Part shown: piece by piece, positions 38,357 through 49,060 of the stretch
Position numbering within the stretch: the first letter of the stretch is position 1
Layout: the number at the start of each line of letters is the position of its first letter
Source of the DNA: Streptomyces sp. A1136
GTDB lineage: Bacteria > Actinomycetota > Actinomycetes > Streptomycetales > Streptomycetaceae
Length of the DNA: 64,000 nucleotides
Assembly: GCF_004795055.1 (NCBI RefSeq)
Contig: NZ_SSBJ01000017.1
Span: 1-64,000 of the forward strand
Direction: 5' to 3'
Notes under the pieces: generated by a model
Databases searched by the model: none
What the model was told of the DNA's origin: nothing
The model's input: the letters and a program-made list of their open reading frames with translations, nothing else
Program-made: the position numbers and the translations under genes

Positions 38357-40119
38357 CGCCGGCCCGTGCGGACCGTACGCAGCGCGACGGTGTCGGTGCC
38401 GTCACCGGGGATGTGCTGCTCGGCCTCGGCGACCTCGTACGGGATCGGCTGTGGCGCCGACTTGCCGGCCGGCGCGGGGGCCGGGGCCGTCGGAGCCGCC
38501 GGGGCGGACCCGCCCTTCCCCTTGCCCCGGCCGCCGCGCTTCTCGCCGGGCAGCGGAGTGTGCAGCACCGCGCCGAGCACGGTCCCACCGGCGCCGCTGA
38601 TGAGCTCGCGGATGCGGGACAGGTCGCTGCGGTGCACCGCGCGCGGGTCGCAGACCACCAGGACGCCGTCGACGCGGTCGACGAGCGCGAGCGCGTCGGC
38701 GTACGAGAGCACGGGCGGCGCGAGCACCACGACGGTGGAGTTGGGGGAGTCGGCCTCGGAGATCAGCCGGGTGGCGCGCGGCGAGGTCAGGGCGCGGGCG
38801 ACGTTGCGGACCCGCTCACCGGGGATCAGGTCGAAGGCACCCGACTCCCCGGCGTCCACGACGAGCTGACGTCCGTCGGGCCAGTCGGAGTCACCCTGCT
38901 GCCCGGGCGGTCCGCCCGCGCCCGGGCCGCCCGGCATCTGGCTCCAGCGCGGGCGGCCGCCGGCGTCGGTCGGCAGTTGGCTGGCCAGCACCGGGGTGCG
39001 CAGGTCGGCCTCGATGAGCAGGACGTCCTTGCCGGTCTCCGCGAAGGAGGCGGCCAGGTTCACGGCGACGGCGGCGGCGGTCTCGCTGCTGCCGCGCGGC
39101 GCGACGACCAGGAGTCGGCGCCGGTCGGCGAAGCGGGAGTCGTAGGCGAGCCGGAACGCCACCGACCGGAACTCCTCCGCGAGGCGCGGGTCTTCCTCAC
39201 CGGCGGCGAGCAGCGGCCCGCCACCGGTCTTGTCGCGCGGCAGGGAGCCCAGCACGGGCGCCCGCAGGGCCCGCGCCACGTCGCCGTCGGAGCGCGGCGC
39301 CGGGTCGAACACGAGCCGGACCCAGGCGGCGAGCAGGCCGAGCGCCAGACCCACGGCCGCGCCGAGGGCGAGGGACATCGGCAGGCCCGGCCCGTCGGAA
39401 TCGCCGGGCGGCGTCGCGGGGCTGGTCACCCGGCCCGGGGCCATGTCCAGCGCCTGGAGCTTGGCGATGTTGCTGTTGAGGGTGTTGACCTTGCTCTGGA
39501 GGTCGGTCTTGGAGGAGTACGCCGCGTCGCGCCCGGGTCCCGAGGGCATGGCGTTGATCTGCCTGACGAGCTCGTCCAACTGCTTGGCGACCGGATCGCG
39601 CTGGTCCTGGTAGCCCTTGACCATTTTGTCGCGGGTGACGTCCAAGGCCTCCTGCCGCTTGAGCAGGTACGCCGCGGTCATCGCGTTGGCGCGCTTCGCG
39701 GCCTCCCTGGGGGAGGACGCGGTGTACGTGAAGCGGAGCACCATGGTCTGCGGCGGGTTGGTGACCTGGAGGCCGGCGCGCAGGCCGGCGACGCCGGACT
39801 CGGGCACGCCGAGCTTCTTCGCCGCCTCGTCGGCTATCGAGGAGCTGAGCGCGACCTGGCGCTCGGAGCCGATGTTGATCGCCTTGTCCGGCGCCAGGCT
39901 CGGGTTGAAGGGGTCGTCGGTGGGTGCGCGGAGCACGACGTCGGCGGTCGCGACATAGGTGTCCGCGGTCGATATGCCGAGGTAGACGCCGCCCAGCAGC
40001 CCGATGCCGACGCCGGCGCCGAGGAGCCGGCGGTAGCGCAGGAGCTGTCGGAACTGGTCCCGCAGGAGGTCCGGTTCGTCCTCCGCGGGGGCCGCTGCCG
40101 GCCGGTTCGTCTCGATCAC
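38353..40119 (-). CDS. Chain-length determinant protein with degenerate tyrosine-kinase domain
   Basis: Polysaccharide co-polymerase of 588 residues. A Wzz domain has TM1 near 33-50 (LLGAGVGIGLLGGVYLGIS), a periplasm-side coiled region with KLGVPESGVAGLRAGLQV and Wzz-type LRFTYTASSPREAAKRAN, and TM2 near 247-270. A cytoplasmic BY-kinase-like domain follows. In it, the Walker A position reads APRGSSETAAA (340-350) with no Lys and Walker A' DVLLIEADLRTP (365-376) is intact. Walker B reads VVVLAPPVLSY with Leu for the usual Asp. No C-terminal Tyr cluster is present. It is probably a non-catalytic regulator. GTG start overlaps the preceding stop. Confidence 0.88.
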   Translation of the reverse strand: MIETNRPAAAPAEDEPDLLRDQFRQLLRYRRLLGAGVGIGLLGGVYLGISTADTYVATADVVLRAPTDDPFNPSLAPDKAINIGSERQVALSSSIADEAAKKLGVPESGVAGLRAGLQVTNPPQTMVLRFTYTASSPREAAKRANAMTAAYLLKRQEALDVTRDKMVKGYQDQRDPVAKQLDELVRQINAMPSGPGRDAAYSSKTDLQSKVNTLNSNIAKLQALDMAPGRVTSPATPPGDSDGPGLPMSLALGAAVGLALGLLAAWVRLVFDPAPRSDGDVARALRAPVLGSLPRDKTGGGPLLAAGEEDPRLAEEFRSVAFRLAYDSRFADRRRLLVVAPRGSSETAAAVAVNLAASFAETGKDVLLIEADLRTPVLASQLPTDAGGRPRWSQMPGGPGAGGPPGQQGDSDWPDGRQLVVDAGESGAFDLIPGERVRNVARALTSPRATRLISEADSPNSTVVVLAPPVLSYADALALVDRVDGVLVVCDPRAVHRSDLSRIRELISGAGGTVLGAVLHTPLPGEKRGGRGKGKGGSAPAAPTAPAPAPAGKSAPQPIPYEVAEAEQHIPGDGTDTVALRTVRTGRR

Positions 40120-41351
40120 GGCCGGGAACCCCCAAGTGCTTCGTCCATCAGTGCGTCGATGCGGGCCAGTCCCGCCTCGCGGCTCAGGTGGGCCGCCACG
40201 TGGACGGGCCCGGCGGCGCCCAGGGCGTCCGCGGCCCGCGGGTCCTCGGCCAGCGCCCGCACGGCCTTGAGCAGGGCGCCCGGGTCCTCCGGAGGTACGA
40301 GCACCCCCGCGCCGGAACGTTCCACCTCCTGCGCGGTCCCGCCCTGCGCCGCGACGGACGCGACGACGGGCCGGCCGGCCCGGAAGTACGAGGTCAGCTT
40401 CGAGGGCACGCTCATGTCCAGCACCGCAGCGTGCTGGGTGACCGCGAGCACGTCCGCCGCCGCGAGGATATCGGGGAACTGCCCGTCGGCGGCAGGGGGG
40501 ATGATGTCAAGGTTCGGTACGTCCGCCGCGAGGTCGGCGAGGGCCGCGCGCTGACTGCCGTCCCCCATGAGGACGAAGCGGACGTCCGGGTCGAGCCGGG
40601 CGGCGCCGACCAGGACTTCGAGGCCCTGCTTGAGGCCCATGTTCCCGGAGTGCAGGACCACGGTCTGTCCCGGCGCCCAACCGAGGTGGCGGCGGGTCTC
40701 GTCGCGCGGCTTGGTCGGCGCGGCCACGTGCGACCAGTTGGGCACCAGGCGGATCTTCTCCTCGGGTACGCCCATCCCGACGACCCGGTCCACGAAGGTC
40801 TCGTGGATGACACCGACCAGGGTGGCGCGCTTCAGCGCGTACGCCTCGGCGCGCCCGGCCAGCGCGGCGGCCTTGTCGCCGCCGCTGATCCCGCTCTGCG
40901 CGGCCGCGGCGCCCATCAGGTCCTGGACGACCGGGACGTAGGGGACCTTCCACTTCGCGGCCAGGCGTGCGGCGAGCACCCCGCCGGCCAGGCTGGGCAT
41001 CTGGGCGAGGACCGCGTCCGGCCTCGGCATCCGGGGCGGGGCCACGGCGCCGTGCAGCAGGATCGATCCTTCGAACAGGGCCCGTCGCACGGCGGTCTGG
41101 CGCGGCGGCACCGTGTGCGCACGCCGGTGCACGGTGACTCCCGCGCGCCGTTCCGTGCGCCGGAGCGCCCCCTTGTACTCCGGCTCCAGCGACCAGGCCG
41201 GGTAGTGCGGCATGCCCGCGAGGACGTGCGTCTCGTGGCCGAGTTCCGCCCAGTGCTCCGCGATCTGAGTGGCGTACGGCCCGATTCCCGCGTGCTCGGG
41301 AGCGTAATTGGTGGAAACCAGCAGCAGTCGCCGATGACCGGATCTGGACAC
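40116..41351 (-). CDS. Glycosyltransferase family 4 (WcaI/WbuB-like)
   Basis: Adds a sugar, often fucose or an N-acetylhexosamine in this subfamily, to the repeat unit. The 411 residues start VSRSGHRRLLLVSTNYAPEHAGIGPYA, the typical N-terminus. HVLAGMPHYPAW and RRAHTVPPR follow. The donor domain contains HSGNMGLKQGLEVLVGAARL and MSVPSKLTSYFRAGRPVVASV. The GTG start is chosen because GGGGGAAGGGGA precedes it; the GTG 33 bp earlier has none. First gene of the operon, divergent from the cytidylyltransferase. Confidence 0.92.
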   Translation of the reverse strand: MSRSGHRRLLLVSTNYAPEHAGIGPYATQIAEHWAELGHETHVLAGMPHYPAWSLEPEYKGALRRTERRAGVTVHRRAHTVPPRQTAVRRALFEGSILLHGAVAPPRMPRPDAVLAQMPSLAGGVLAARLAAKWKVPYVPVVQDLMGAAAAQSGISGGDKAAALAGRAEAYALKRATLVGVIHETFVDRVVGMGVPEEKIRLVPNWSHVAAPTKPRDETRRHLGWAPGQTVVLHSGNMGLKQGLEVLVGAARLDPDVRFVLMGDGSQRAALADLAADVPNLDIIPPAADGQFPDILAAADVLAVTQHAAVLDMSVPSKLTSYFRAGRPVVASVAAQGGTAQEVERSGAGVLVPPEDPGALLKAVRALAEDPRAADALGAAGPVHVAAHLSREAGLARIDALMDEALGGSRP

Positions 41352-41442
41352 TGGACGTCCCCTTCCCCCCTGAATGATGCGCACGTCACCCTATTCGTTC
41401 ACCGGCGTGGCGCGGAACGTGCACGCTATTGTCTGCTAATCC

Positions 41443-41462
41443 GCCACACCGGGGGGTGTGGC
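41443..41462 (+). promoter_or_regulatory. Hairpin just ahead of a ribosome site
   Basis: GCCACACC/GGTGTGGC, 8-bp perfect arms with a GGGG loop, ends 5 bp before the G-rich ribosome site of the cytidylyltransferase. It may influence initiation. No antitermination-type partner is visible. Confidence 0.35.
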
Positions 41463-41478
41463 TTCTGGGGGGTTAGAG

Positions 41479-41979
41479 ATGACGGAGCAGGACATGTCCG
41501 ACCTTGGCGCGCCCGCGCGCAGGCCGTATCGCGTCGGCTACGCGCCGGGCGCCTACGACCTGTTCCACATCGGACATCTGAACATCCTTCGGCACGCCCG
41601 CAGCCAGTGCGACTACCTGGTGGCCGGGGTGGTCTCCGACGAGATGGCCGAACTGGCCAAGGGCCGCCGCCCGATGATCCCGCTGGTGGAGCGCCTGGAG
41701 ATCGTCCGCAGCGTCAAGTACGTCGACGCCGCCTTCGTCGAGACGGTCCCGGACAAGGTGGAGACCTGGAAGCAGGTCCGCTTCGACGTCATCTTCAAAG
41801 GCGACGACTGGCGCGGCACCCCCAAGGGCGAGCGGCTGGAGCGGGACTTCGCCGCCCACGGGGTCGACGTCGTCTACTTCCCCTATACGGTCCACACCTC
41901 CAGCACCCAGCTGCGCCGCGCGCTGGACGCGTTGGCGCGGCCCGCCGCCCCGGAAGCCCTCACCGCGGAACTGCGCTGA
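41479..41979 (+). CDS. Cytidylyltransferase-like nucleotidyltransferase
   Basis: Activates an alcohol phosphate with CTP (TagD-like). The 166 residues have the HxGH motif in GAYDLFHIGHLNILRHAR (residues about 22-39), and the family segments ERLEIVRSVKYVD, KGDDWRGTPKGERLE and the ISSTxL-like HTSSTQLRRAL. A GGGGGG ribosome site precedes the ATG. The gene converges with, and overlaps by 20 bp, a CDP-alcohol phosphotransferase gene, the enzyme class that would use its CDP-alcohol product. Glycerol 3-phosphate is the usual TagD substrate, but others are possible. Confidence 0.88.
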   Translation: MTEQDMSDLGAPARRPYRVGYAPGAYDLFHIGHLNILRHARSQCDYLVAGVVSDEMAELAKGRRPMIPLVERLEIVRSVKYVDAAFVETVPDKVETWKQVRFDVIFKGDDWRGTPKGERLERDFAAHGVDVVYFPYTVHTSSTQLRRALDALARPAAPEALTAELR

Positions 41980-42682
41980 GCTCCCGGAACCACTTCGCGA
42001 GGAACGCCAGCAGGAACAGCACGGCGACGGCGCCCAATCCCGCGTACGCCCAGCGGAACAGCTCCCCGCCGCCGAGCAGCAGGAACACCAGGCAGAACAC
42101 CCCGTAGTCCACGGGCAGCAACGCCACCGCGCGCAGGTTCGACGGCGCGGCGGCGGGGCTGCCCGGCGCCGGCTTGGGCTTGAGCTTCTCGGTGAGCAAC
42201 CCGCCGAAGAAGGTGACGACCGAGGCGAACTGGAAGACCAACGGTGCCAGCAGCCAGCCGTCCGAACCCGTCCCGTACATGTCGGGGAAGCGGTAGAAGG
42301 CGATCAGCACACAGGTGTGCAGGGCGGTCAGCTTGGCGCAGTCCACGACGTGGTCGAGCCACTCGCCCGAGGCGCTGCCGCCCCCGCGCAGCCGGGCCAA
42401 CTGTCCGTCCGCCGAGTCGAAGGCGAAGCCGACCGCGAGCGCCGCCCACACCGCGATCCCCAGCCCCCACGAGGGCGCCGCCAGCGCCACCGCCGCCACG
42501 GCGGCGAAGCTGAACGCGGCGCTGACCAGCGTCACCTGGTTCGGGGTGAGACCGAGCGCGTACGAGCCGGCGGCCAGGTACCGCCCGGCGGGCCGGTTGA
42601 CGAACCGGGAGTAGAGCGAGACCCCCTTCGCCGACTTCTGCGCCCCGCGCAGCTCCCGCAGCGCGGTCTCGACTCTCGCCAT
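41960..42682 (-). CDS. CDP-alcohol phosphatidyltransferase
   Basis: Integral membrane enzyme transferring a phospho-alcohol from a CDP-alcohol. The 240 residues carry the signature D-x2-D-G-x2-A-R-x8-G-x3-D-x3-D as FDSADGQLARLRGGGSASGEWLDHVVD near residues 88-115, with about six hydrophobic helices. The ATG is clear. It lies at the edge of the polysaccharide cluster next to a cytidylyltransferase, so it may attach a phosphoglycerol-like group to polymer or lipid. A housekeeping phospholipid role (phosphatidylinositol-phosphate or phosphatidylglycerol phosphate synthase) is the alternative. Confidence 0.88.
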   Translation of the reverse strand: MARVETALRELRGAQKSAKGVSLYSRFVNRPAGRYLAAGSYALGLTPNQVTLVSAAFSFAAVAAVALAAPSWGLGIAVWAALAVGFAFDSADGQLARLRGGGSASGEWLDHVVDCAKLTALHTCVLIAFYRFPDMYGTGSDGWLLAPLVFQFASVVTFFGGLLTEKLKPKPAPGSPAAAPSNLRAVALLPVDYGVFCLVFLLLGGGELFRWAYAGLGAVAVLFLLAFLAKWFRELSAVPR

Positions 42683-42709
42683 CTGCGCAAGCCCCCCTCT
42701 GGTGCGACT

Positions 42710-42730
42710 GTGTGTACGTCGTGTGTACGT
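42710..42730. promoter_or_regulatory. Direct repeat GTGTGTACGT, one helical turn apart
   Basis: Two identical 10-bp copies (42710-42719 and 42721-42730) lie 28-48 bp upstream of the CDP-alcohol phosphotransferase start, with 11-bp spacing. Phasing on one DNA face suggests a protein binding site. Confidence 0.4.
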
Positions 42731-42801
42731 ACGAAGGCCACATCATCGCAGGGCGCGCCCGCCCTCCGGCCCCGGACGGGCGCATACGTCCGGAAGCCGT
42801 C

Positions 42802-45153
<2,352 letters not shown>

Positions 45154-45324
45154 TGCCCGCCTCCACGGCTCTCGGTACCTGCGAGGGCAGGGGAGTGCGG
45201 CCCCGGCGTCCCGGCCCGGGCCCGCCCCCGTCTGGTCCTTCCCACTGTTCTGCCCGCACCGCCCCGCCCGGAACGTCGGGCGCGCCGACGTTTCCCCCCG
45301 AGGGGGCCGGTCGTTGGACAGGTC

Positions 45325-46554
45325 GTGACTCATCTGACGAGGCGGGCAGGGGCGGGCTTGGCGGCCGTCGCGGTATGGGCGGCCCTGCTGGGCGCCTTGG
45401 GCGGCTGCACCGACGACGGCCGCTCACCGGTCGAGATCCAGCTGCCCGGGAAACCCCGGTCGCCGGACGAGGCCATCCGGATCACCCCCGAGGACAACGC
45501 CAAGGGGGTGCCCGCCGACGGCCCGTTGACCGTCAAGGTCGCCGAGGGCCGGCTGGAGCGGGTGGTGGTCACCAAGGTCGAGGACGCCCAGGAGGAGCGG
45601 GTGCCGGGCGCCATCGCCGCCGATGGGCTGAGCTGGAGCCCCGACCCGGCGGCCGGACGGCTCGCGCTCGCGGCCAAGTACACCGTCGACGCGGTCGCCG
45701 TCGACGGACACGACCGCCGTCAGGCCCGGCACACCACCTTCACCACCTACGTGCCCGAGGAGCGGTTCATCGGCTACTTCCGGCCCGAGAACCGCTCGAC
45801 CGTGGGGACCGGCATGATCGTCTCCTTCCGGTTCAACCGCTCCATCAAGCAGCGCGCCGCCGTGGAACGGGCCATCACCGTCACCTCCGTCCCCGCCGTG
45901 AAGGTCGTCGGCCACTGGTTCGGCGCCGACCGGCTCGACTTCCGGCCCAAGGAGTACTGGAAGCCCGGTACCGAGGTCACCATCCGGATGAACCTCCGCG
46001 ACGTCGAGGGGTCGCCCGGCGCCTACGGCATCCAGGACAAGACGGTCACCTTCAAGGTCGGTCGTTCCCAGATCTCCACCGTGGACGCCGCCGCGCACAC
46101 CATGGAAGTCCGCCGCGAGGGCCAACTGCTGTCCACCCTGCCCATCACCGCCGGGGCTCCCAAGAACACCACCTACAACGGCAAGATGGTGGTGATGGAG
46201 ATGTTCGACGTCACCCGCATGAACGGTCAGACCGTCGGCTTCGGCGGCGAGTACGACATCCCCGACGTCCCGCACGCCATGCGGCTCACCACCTCGGGCA
46301 CCTTCCTGCACGGCAACTACTGGGCCAGTCCCGACACCTTCGGCTCCCTCAACACCAGTCACGGCTGCGTGGGACTGCGCGACGACAAGGGCGGCGGCTC
46401 GGACACCCCCGCCGGCTGGTTCTTCGACCGCTCCCTCGTCGGGGACGTGGTCGAGGTGGTGAACTCGCAGGACAAGACCGTGGCGGCGGACAACGGCCTG
46501 GGCGGCTGGAACCTCTCCTGGGCCGACTGGGTCGCCGGTTCCGCGATCGGCTGA
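45325..46554 (+). CDS. L,D-transpeptidase lipoprotein (first copy)
   Basis: Makes 3-3 peptidoglycan cross-links outside the membrane. The 409 residues begin with a lipoprotein signal ending in LGGC, then two Ig-like domains (DNAKGVPADGPLTVKVAEG...; FIGYFRPENRSTVGTGM...). The YkuD catalytic domain has HGNYW and SHGCVGL, with the nucleophile Cys near residue 345. The GTG start is set by the signal peptide and a GGACAGG ahead. The longer frame upstream is antisense to glgX and not coding. It is followed 155 bp later by a paralogue. Confidence 0.94.
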   Translation: MTHLTRRAGAGLAAVAVWAALLGALGGCTDDGRSPVEIQLPGKPRSPDEAIRITPEDNAKGVPADGPLTVKVAEGRLERVVVTKVEDAQEERVPGAIAADGLSWSPDPAAGRLALAAKYTVDAVAVDGHDRRQARHTTFTTYVPEERFIGYFRPENRSTVGTGMIVSFRFNRSIKQRAAVERAITVTSVPAVKVVGHWFGADRLDFRPKEYWKPGTEVTIRMNLRDVEGSPGAYGIQDKTVTFKVGRSQISTVDAAAHTMEVRREGQLLSTLPITAGAPKNTTYNGKMVVMEMFDVTRMNGQTVGFGGEYDIPDVPHAMRLTTSGTFLHGNYWASPDTFGSLNTSHGCVGLRDDKGGGSDTPAGWFFDRSLVGDVVEVVNSQDKTVAADNGLGGWNLSWADWVAGSAIG

Positions 46555-46709
46555 CGGCACCCGCGGGCCGGGTGCGCGGGCCCGGGACACGGCCCGCGCA
46601 CCAGTTGGGACGGAACGGTGACAAGACCGTGCCTTCACGTGATCTCCCCATGTGATTTCCTGGCGACAAGCGCGCGACTGTCCGCGCGGGGGACATGGGG
46701 AGAACACGA

Positions 46710-47936
46710 GTGAACCTGCAGCCGATCCGCGGCCGCGTCCGCACCGGCCTGCCGGCCCTTCTGCTGGGAGCGGCCATGCTGTTCACCAGCGCGTGCAGCG
46801 GCGGTGCAGACAGCGGGGGCGGCGCCGCCGGCGGCGCCGCCGGCAAGAATGGCGGCAAGACCGGCACCGAGGCGTCCAAGGCCGTGGTCAACGTCAAGCC
46901 GGACGACGGCTCCAAGGAAGTCGCCACGAGCGGCGTCCTGAAGATATCCAGCACCGGCGGCAAGCTCACCGCGGTGACGGTGGCCGACACCAAGGGCAAC
47001 GCGGTGGAGGGCAAGACCGCCGCCGACGGGGCCAGCTGGGAGCCGTCGCGCAACCTGGCCGCGGCCACCGAGTACAAGGTGCACGTGGTCGCCAAGGACG
47101 AGGCCGGGCGGGAGTCCGCCAAGGACACCACCTTCACGACCCTCACGCCGACGAACACCTTCGTCGGCCACTACACGCCCGAGGACGGGGAGACCGTCGG
47201 CGTGGGCATGCCCGTGTCGATCAACTTCACCCGGGGCATCACCAACACCGAGGCCGTCGAGAAGGCCATCACCGTCACGGCGGAGCCGAACGTACCCGTC
47301 GAGGGCCACTGGTTCGGCAACGACCGCCTCGACTTCCGCCCCGAGAAGTACTGGGCGGCGGGCACCAAGGTCACCGTGAAGATCGCGCTGGACGGCGTCG
47401 AAGGCCGCCCGGGCGTCTACGGCAAGCAGACCCGTACCGTCCACTTCACCATCGGCCGCTCCCAGGTCTCCACCGTCGACGCGAGCGCCCACACGATGGA
47501 AGTCGTCCGCGACAACCAGGTGCTCAGGAACCTGCCGATCACCGCGGGCGCCCCGTCGACCACCACGTACAACGGTCAGATGGTCATCAGCGAGAAGTAC
47601 AAGGTGACCCGGATGAACGGCGCGACCGTCGGCTTCGGCGGGGAGTACGACATCTCCGACGTCCCGCACGCCATGCGCCTGTCGAACTCCGGCACCTTCG
47701 TGCACGGCAACTACTGGGCCTCCGGCAGCACGTTCGGCTCGGAGAACGTCAGCCACGGCTGCGTCGGCCTGAAGGACGCGCGGGGCGCGGGCGACGACGA
47801 CCAGCCCGCCGCCTGGTTCTTCAACGAGTCCATCATCGGCGACGTGGTCGTCGTGAAGAACTCCAAGGACAAGCAGATCGCCCCGGACAACGGCCTCAAC
47901 GGCTGGAACATGGACTGGTCGGAGTGGATCAAGTAG
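46710..47936 (+). CDS. L,D-transpeptidase lipoprotein (second copy)
   Basis: Same fold and role as the preceding gene: 408 residues, signal with lipobox TSAC, Gly/Ala-rich linker, two Ig-like domains, and YkuD domain with HGNYWASGSTFGSENVSHGCVGL. Much of the catalytic half is near-identical to the first copy, e.g. RMNGATVGFGGEYDISDVPHAM. GTG start is preferred because GGGGAG lies 7 nt upstream; an ATG 15 bp earlier lacks a site. Tandem duplication with diverged N-terminal domains is the simplest origin. Confidence 0.94.
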   Translation: MNLQPIRGRVRTGLPALLLGAAMLFTSACSGGADSGGGAAGGAAGKNGGKTGTEASKAVVNVKPDDGSKEVATSGVLKISSTGGKLTAVTVADTKGNAVEGKTAADGASWEPSRNLAAATEYKVHVVAKDEAGRESAKDTTFTTLTPTNTFVGHYTPEDGETVGVGMPVSINFTRGITNTEAVEKAITVTAEPNVPVEGHWFGNDRLDFRPEKYWAAGTKVTVKIALDGVEGRPGVYGKQTRTVHFTIGRSQVSTVDASAHTMEVVRDNQVLRNLPITAGAPSTTTYNGQMVISEKYKVTRMNGATVGFGGEYDISDVPHAMRLSNSGTFVHGNYWASGSTFGSENVSHGCVGLKDARGAGDDDQPAAWFFNESIIGDVVVVKNSKDKQIAPDNGLNGWNMDWSEWIK

Positions 47937-47957
47937 TCCCCTCCCGCACGTGACCCG

Positions 47958-47992
47958 GTGGCCCGGTGCTGTGACCCACAGCACCGGGCCAC
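47958..47992 (+). terminator. Perfect 16-bp hairpin after the L,D-transpeptidase pair
   Basis: Arms 47958-47973 and 47977-47992 with a 3-nt loop lie 22 bp past the stop, ahead of the enoyl-CoA hydratase gene. Confidence 0.75.
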
Positions 47993-48021
47993 TCGCCGTT
48001 AACCGCGGCTAACCTTCCCGT

Positions 48022-48789
48022 ATGACCCTCTCTCTCGAAGTCTCCGAAGGCGTCGGCACCCTCCGCCTGGACCGGCCGCCCATGAACGCCCTGGACATCG
48101 CCACCCAGGACCGGTTGCGCGAGCTCGCGGCGGAGGCCACCGACCGCGCCGACGTCCGAGCGGTGATCCTCTACGGCGGCGAGAAGGTGTTCGCGGCCGG
48201 CGCGGACATCAAGGAGATGCAGACGATGGACCACGCGGCCATGGTCGCCCGCTCGCGCGGGCTCCAGGACGCCTTCACCGCCGTCGCGCGGATTCCCAAG
48301 CCGGTCGTCGCGGCGGTCACCGGCTACGCCTTGGGCGGCGGTTGCGAACTCGCGCTGTGCGCCGACTACCGGATCGCCGCGGACAACGCCAAGCTCGGCC
48401 AGCCCGAGATCCTGCTCGGCCTGATCCCGGGCGCCGGCGGCACCCAGCGGCTGTCCCGGCTGATCGGCCCCTCCAAGGCGAAGGACCTCATCTTCACCGG
48501 CCGCATGGTCAAGGCCGACGAGGCACTCGCCCTCGGGTTGGTGGACCGTGTCGTACCGGCCGCCGAGGTGTACGAGCAGGCGCACGCCTGGGCGGCGAAG
48601 CTCGCCCAGGGGCCGGCCCTCGCGCTGCGCGCGGCCAAGGAGTGCGTGGACGCCGGGCTGGAAGCGGACATCGACACCGGACTGACCATCGAACGCAACT
48701 GGTTCGCCGGGCTGTTCGCGACCGAGGACCGCGAGCGCGGCATGCGCAGCTTCGTCGAGGAGGGCCCGGGCAAGGCCAAGTTCCTCTAG
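48022..48789 (+). CDS. Enoyl-CoA hydratase/isomerase family protein
   Basis: Crotonase-fold enzyme of 255 residues acting on an acyl-CoA. Oxyanion-hole segment EKVFAAGADIKEM lies near residue 60, GGGCELALCADYRIA near 112 carries one catalytic Glu, and GQPEILLGLIPGAGGTQRL near 133 carries the second. Both Glu are present, consistent with a true hydratase (beta-oxidation) rather than a dehalogenase or hydrolase. ATG start with no strong ribosome site. It stands alone between a terminator and the next gene, and the specific substrate is unknown. Confidence 0.92.
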   Translation: MTLSLEVSEGVGTLRLDRPPMNALDIATQDRLRELAAEATDRADVRAVILYGGEKVFAAGADIKEMQTMDHAAMVARSRGLQDAFTAVARIPKPVVAAVTGYALGGGCELALCADYRIAADNAKLGQPEILLGLIPGAGGTQRLSRLIGPSKAKDLIFTGRMVKADEALALGLVDRVVPAAEVYEQAHAWAAKLAQGPALALRAAKECVDAGLEADIDTGLTIERNWFAGLFATEDRERGMRSFVEEGPGKAKFL

Positions 48790-49060
48790 GTCCTGTCTCT
48801 TTCGGACGGCTTCGGCGCTCCCCGCCGACGCTCCTCCTTGGGAGTGGATTAGCCAGGCCTTAAGGCAGCCTTAAGCCCGAATGGTGATCCACTCACCGTG
48901 ATCATCGGTGCGCTCCGTGTCACGCCAGGTCAGACCGGTGGCACAGCACCCTGATTGCCTTGCGCATATGCCGAAGCACCCCCTGGGAATCGCGGGACCC
49001 CGGGGGGTGTTTTCCCGCGGAACGGCCCTGAGCGGCGGTGCGGCCGTCCATGATGGGTGC

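Noticed and set aside
48793..48801. CTGTCTCTT resembling a Tn5/transposon mosaic end
   Set aside because: Only nine bases match, with no continuation, target duplication or transposase. Chance occurrence.
48855..48875. AGGCCTTAAGGCAGCCTTAAG palindromic block
   Set aside because: Short and imperfect as a pair. No associated gene end or mobile element supports calling it an attachment site or terminator.
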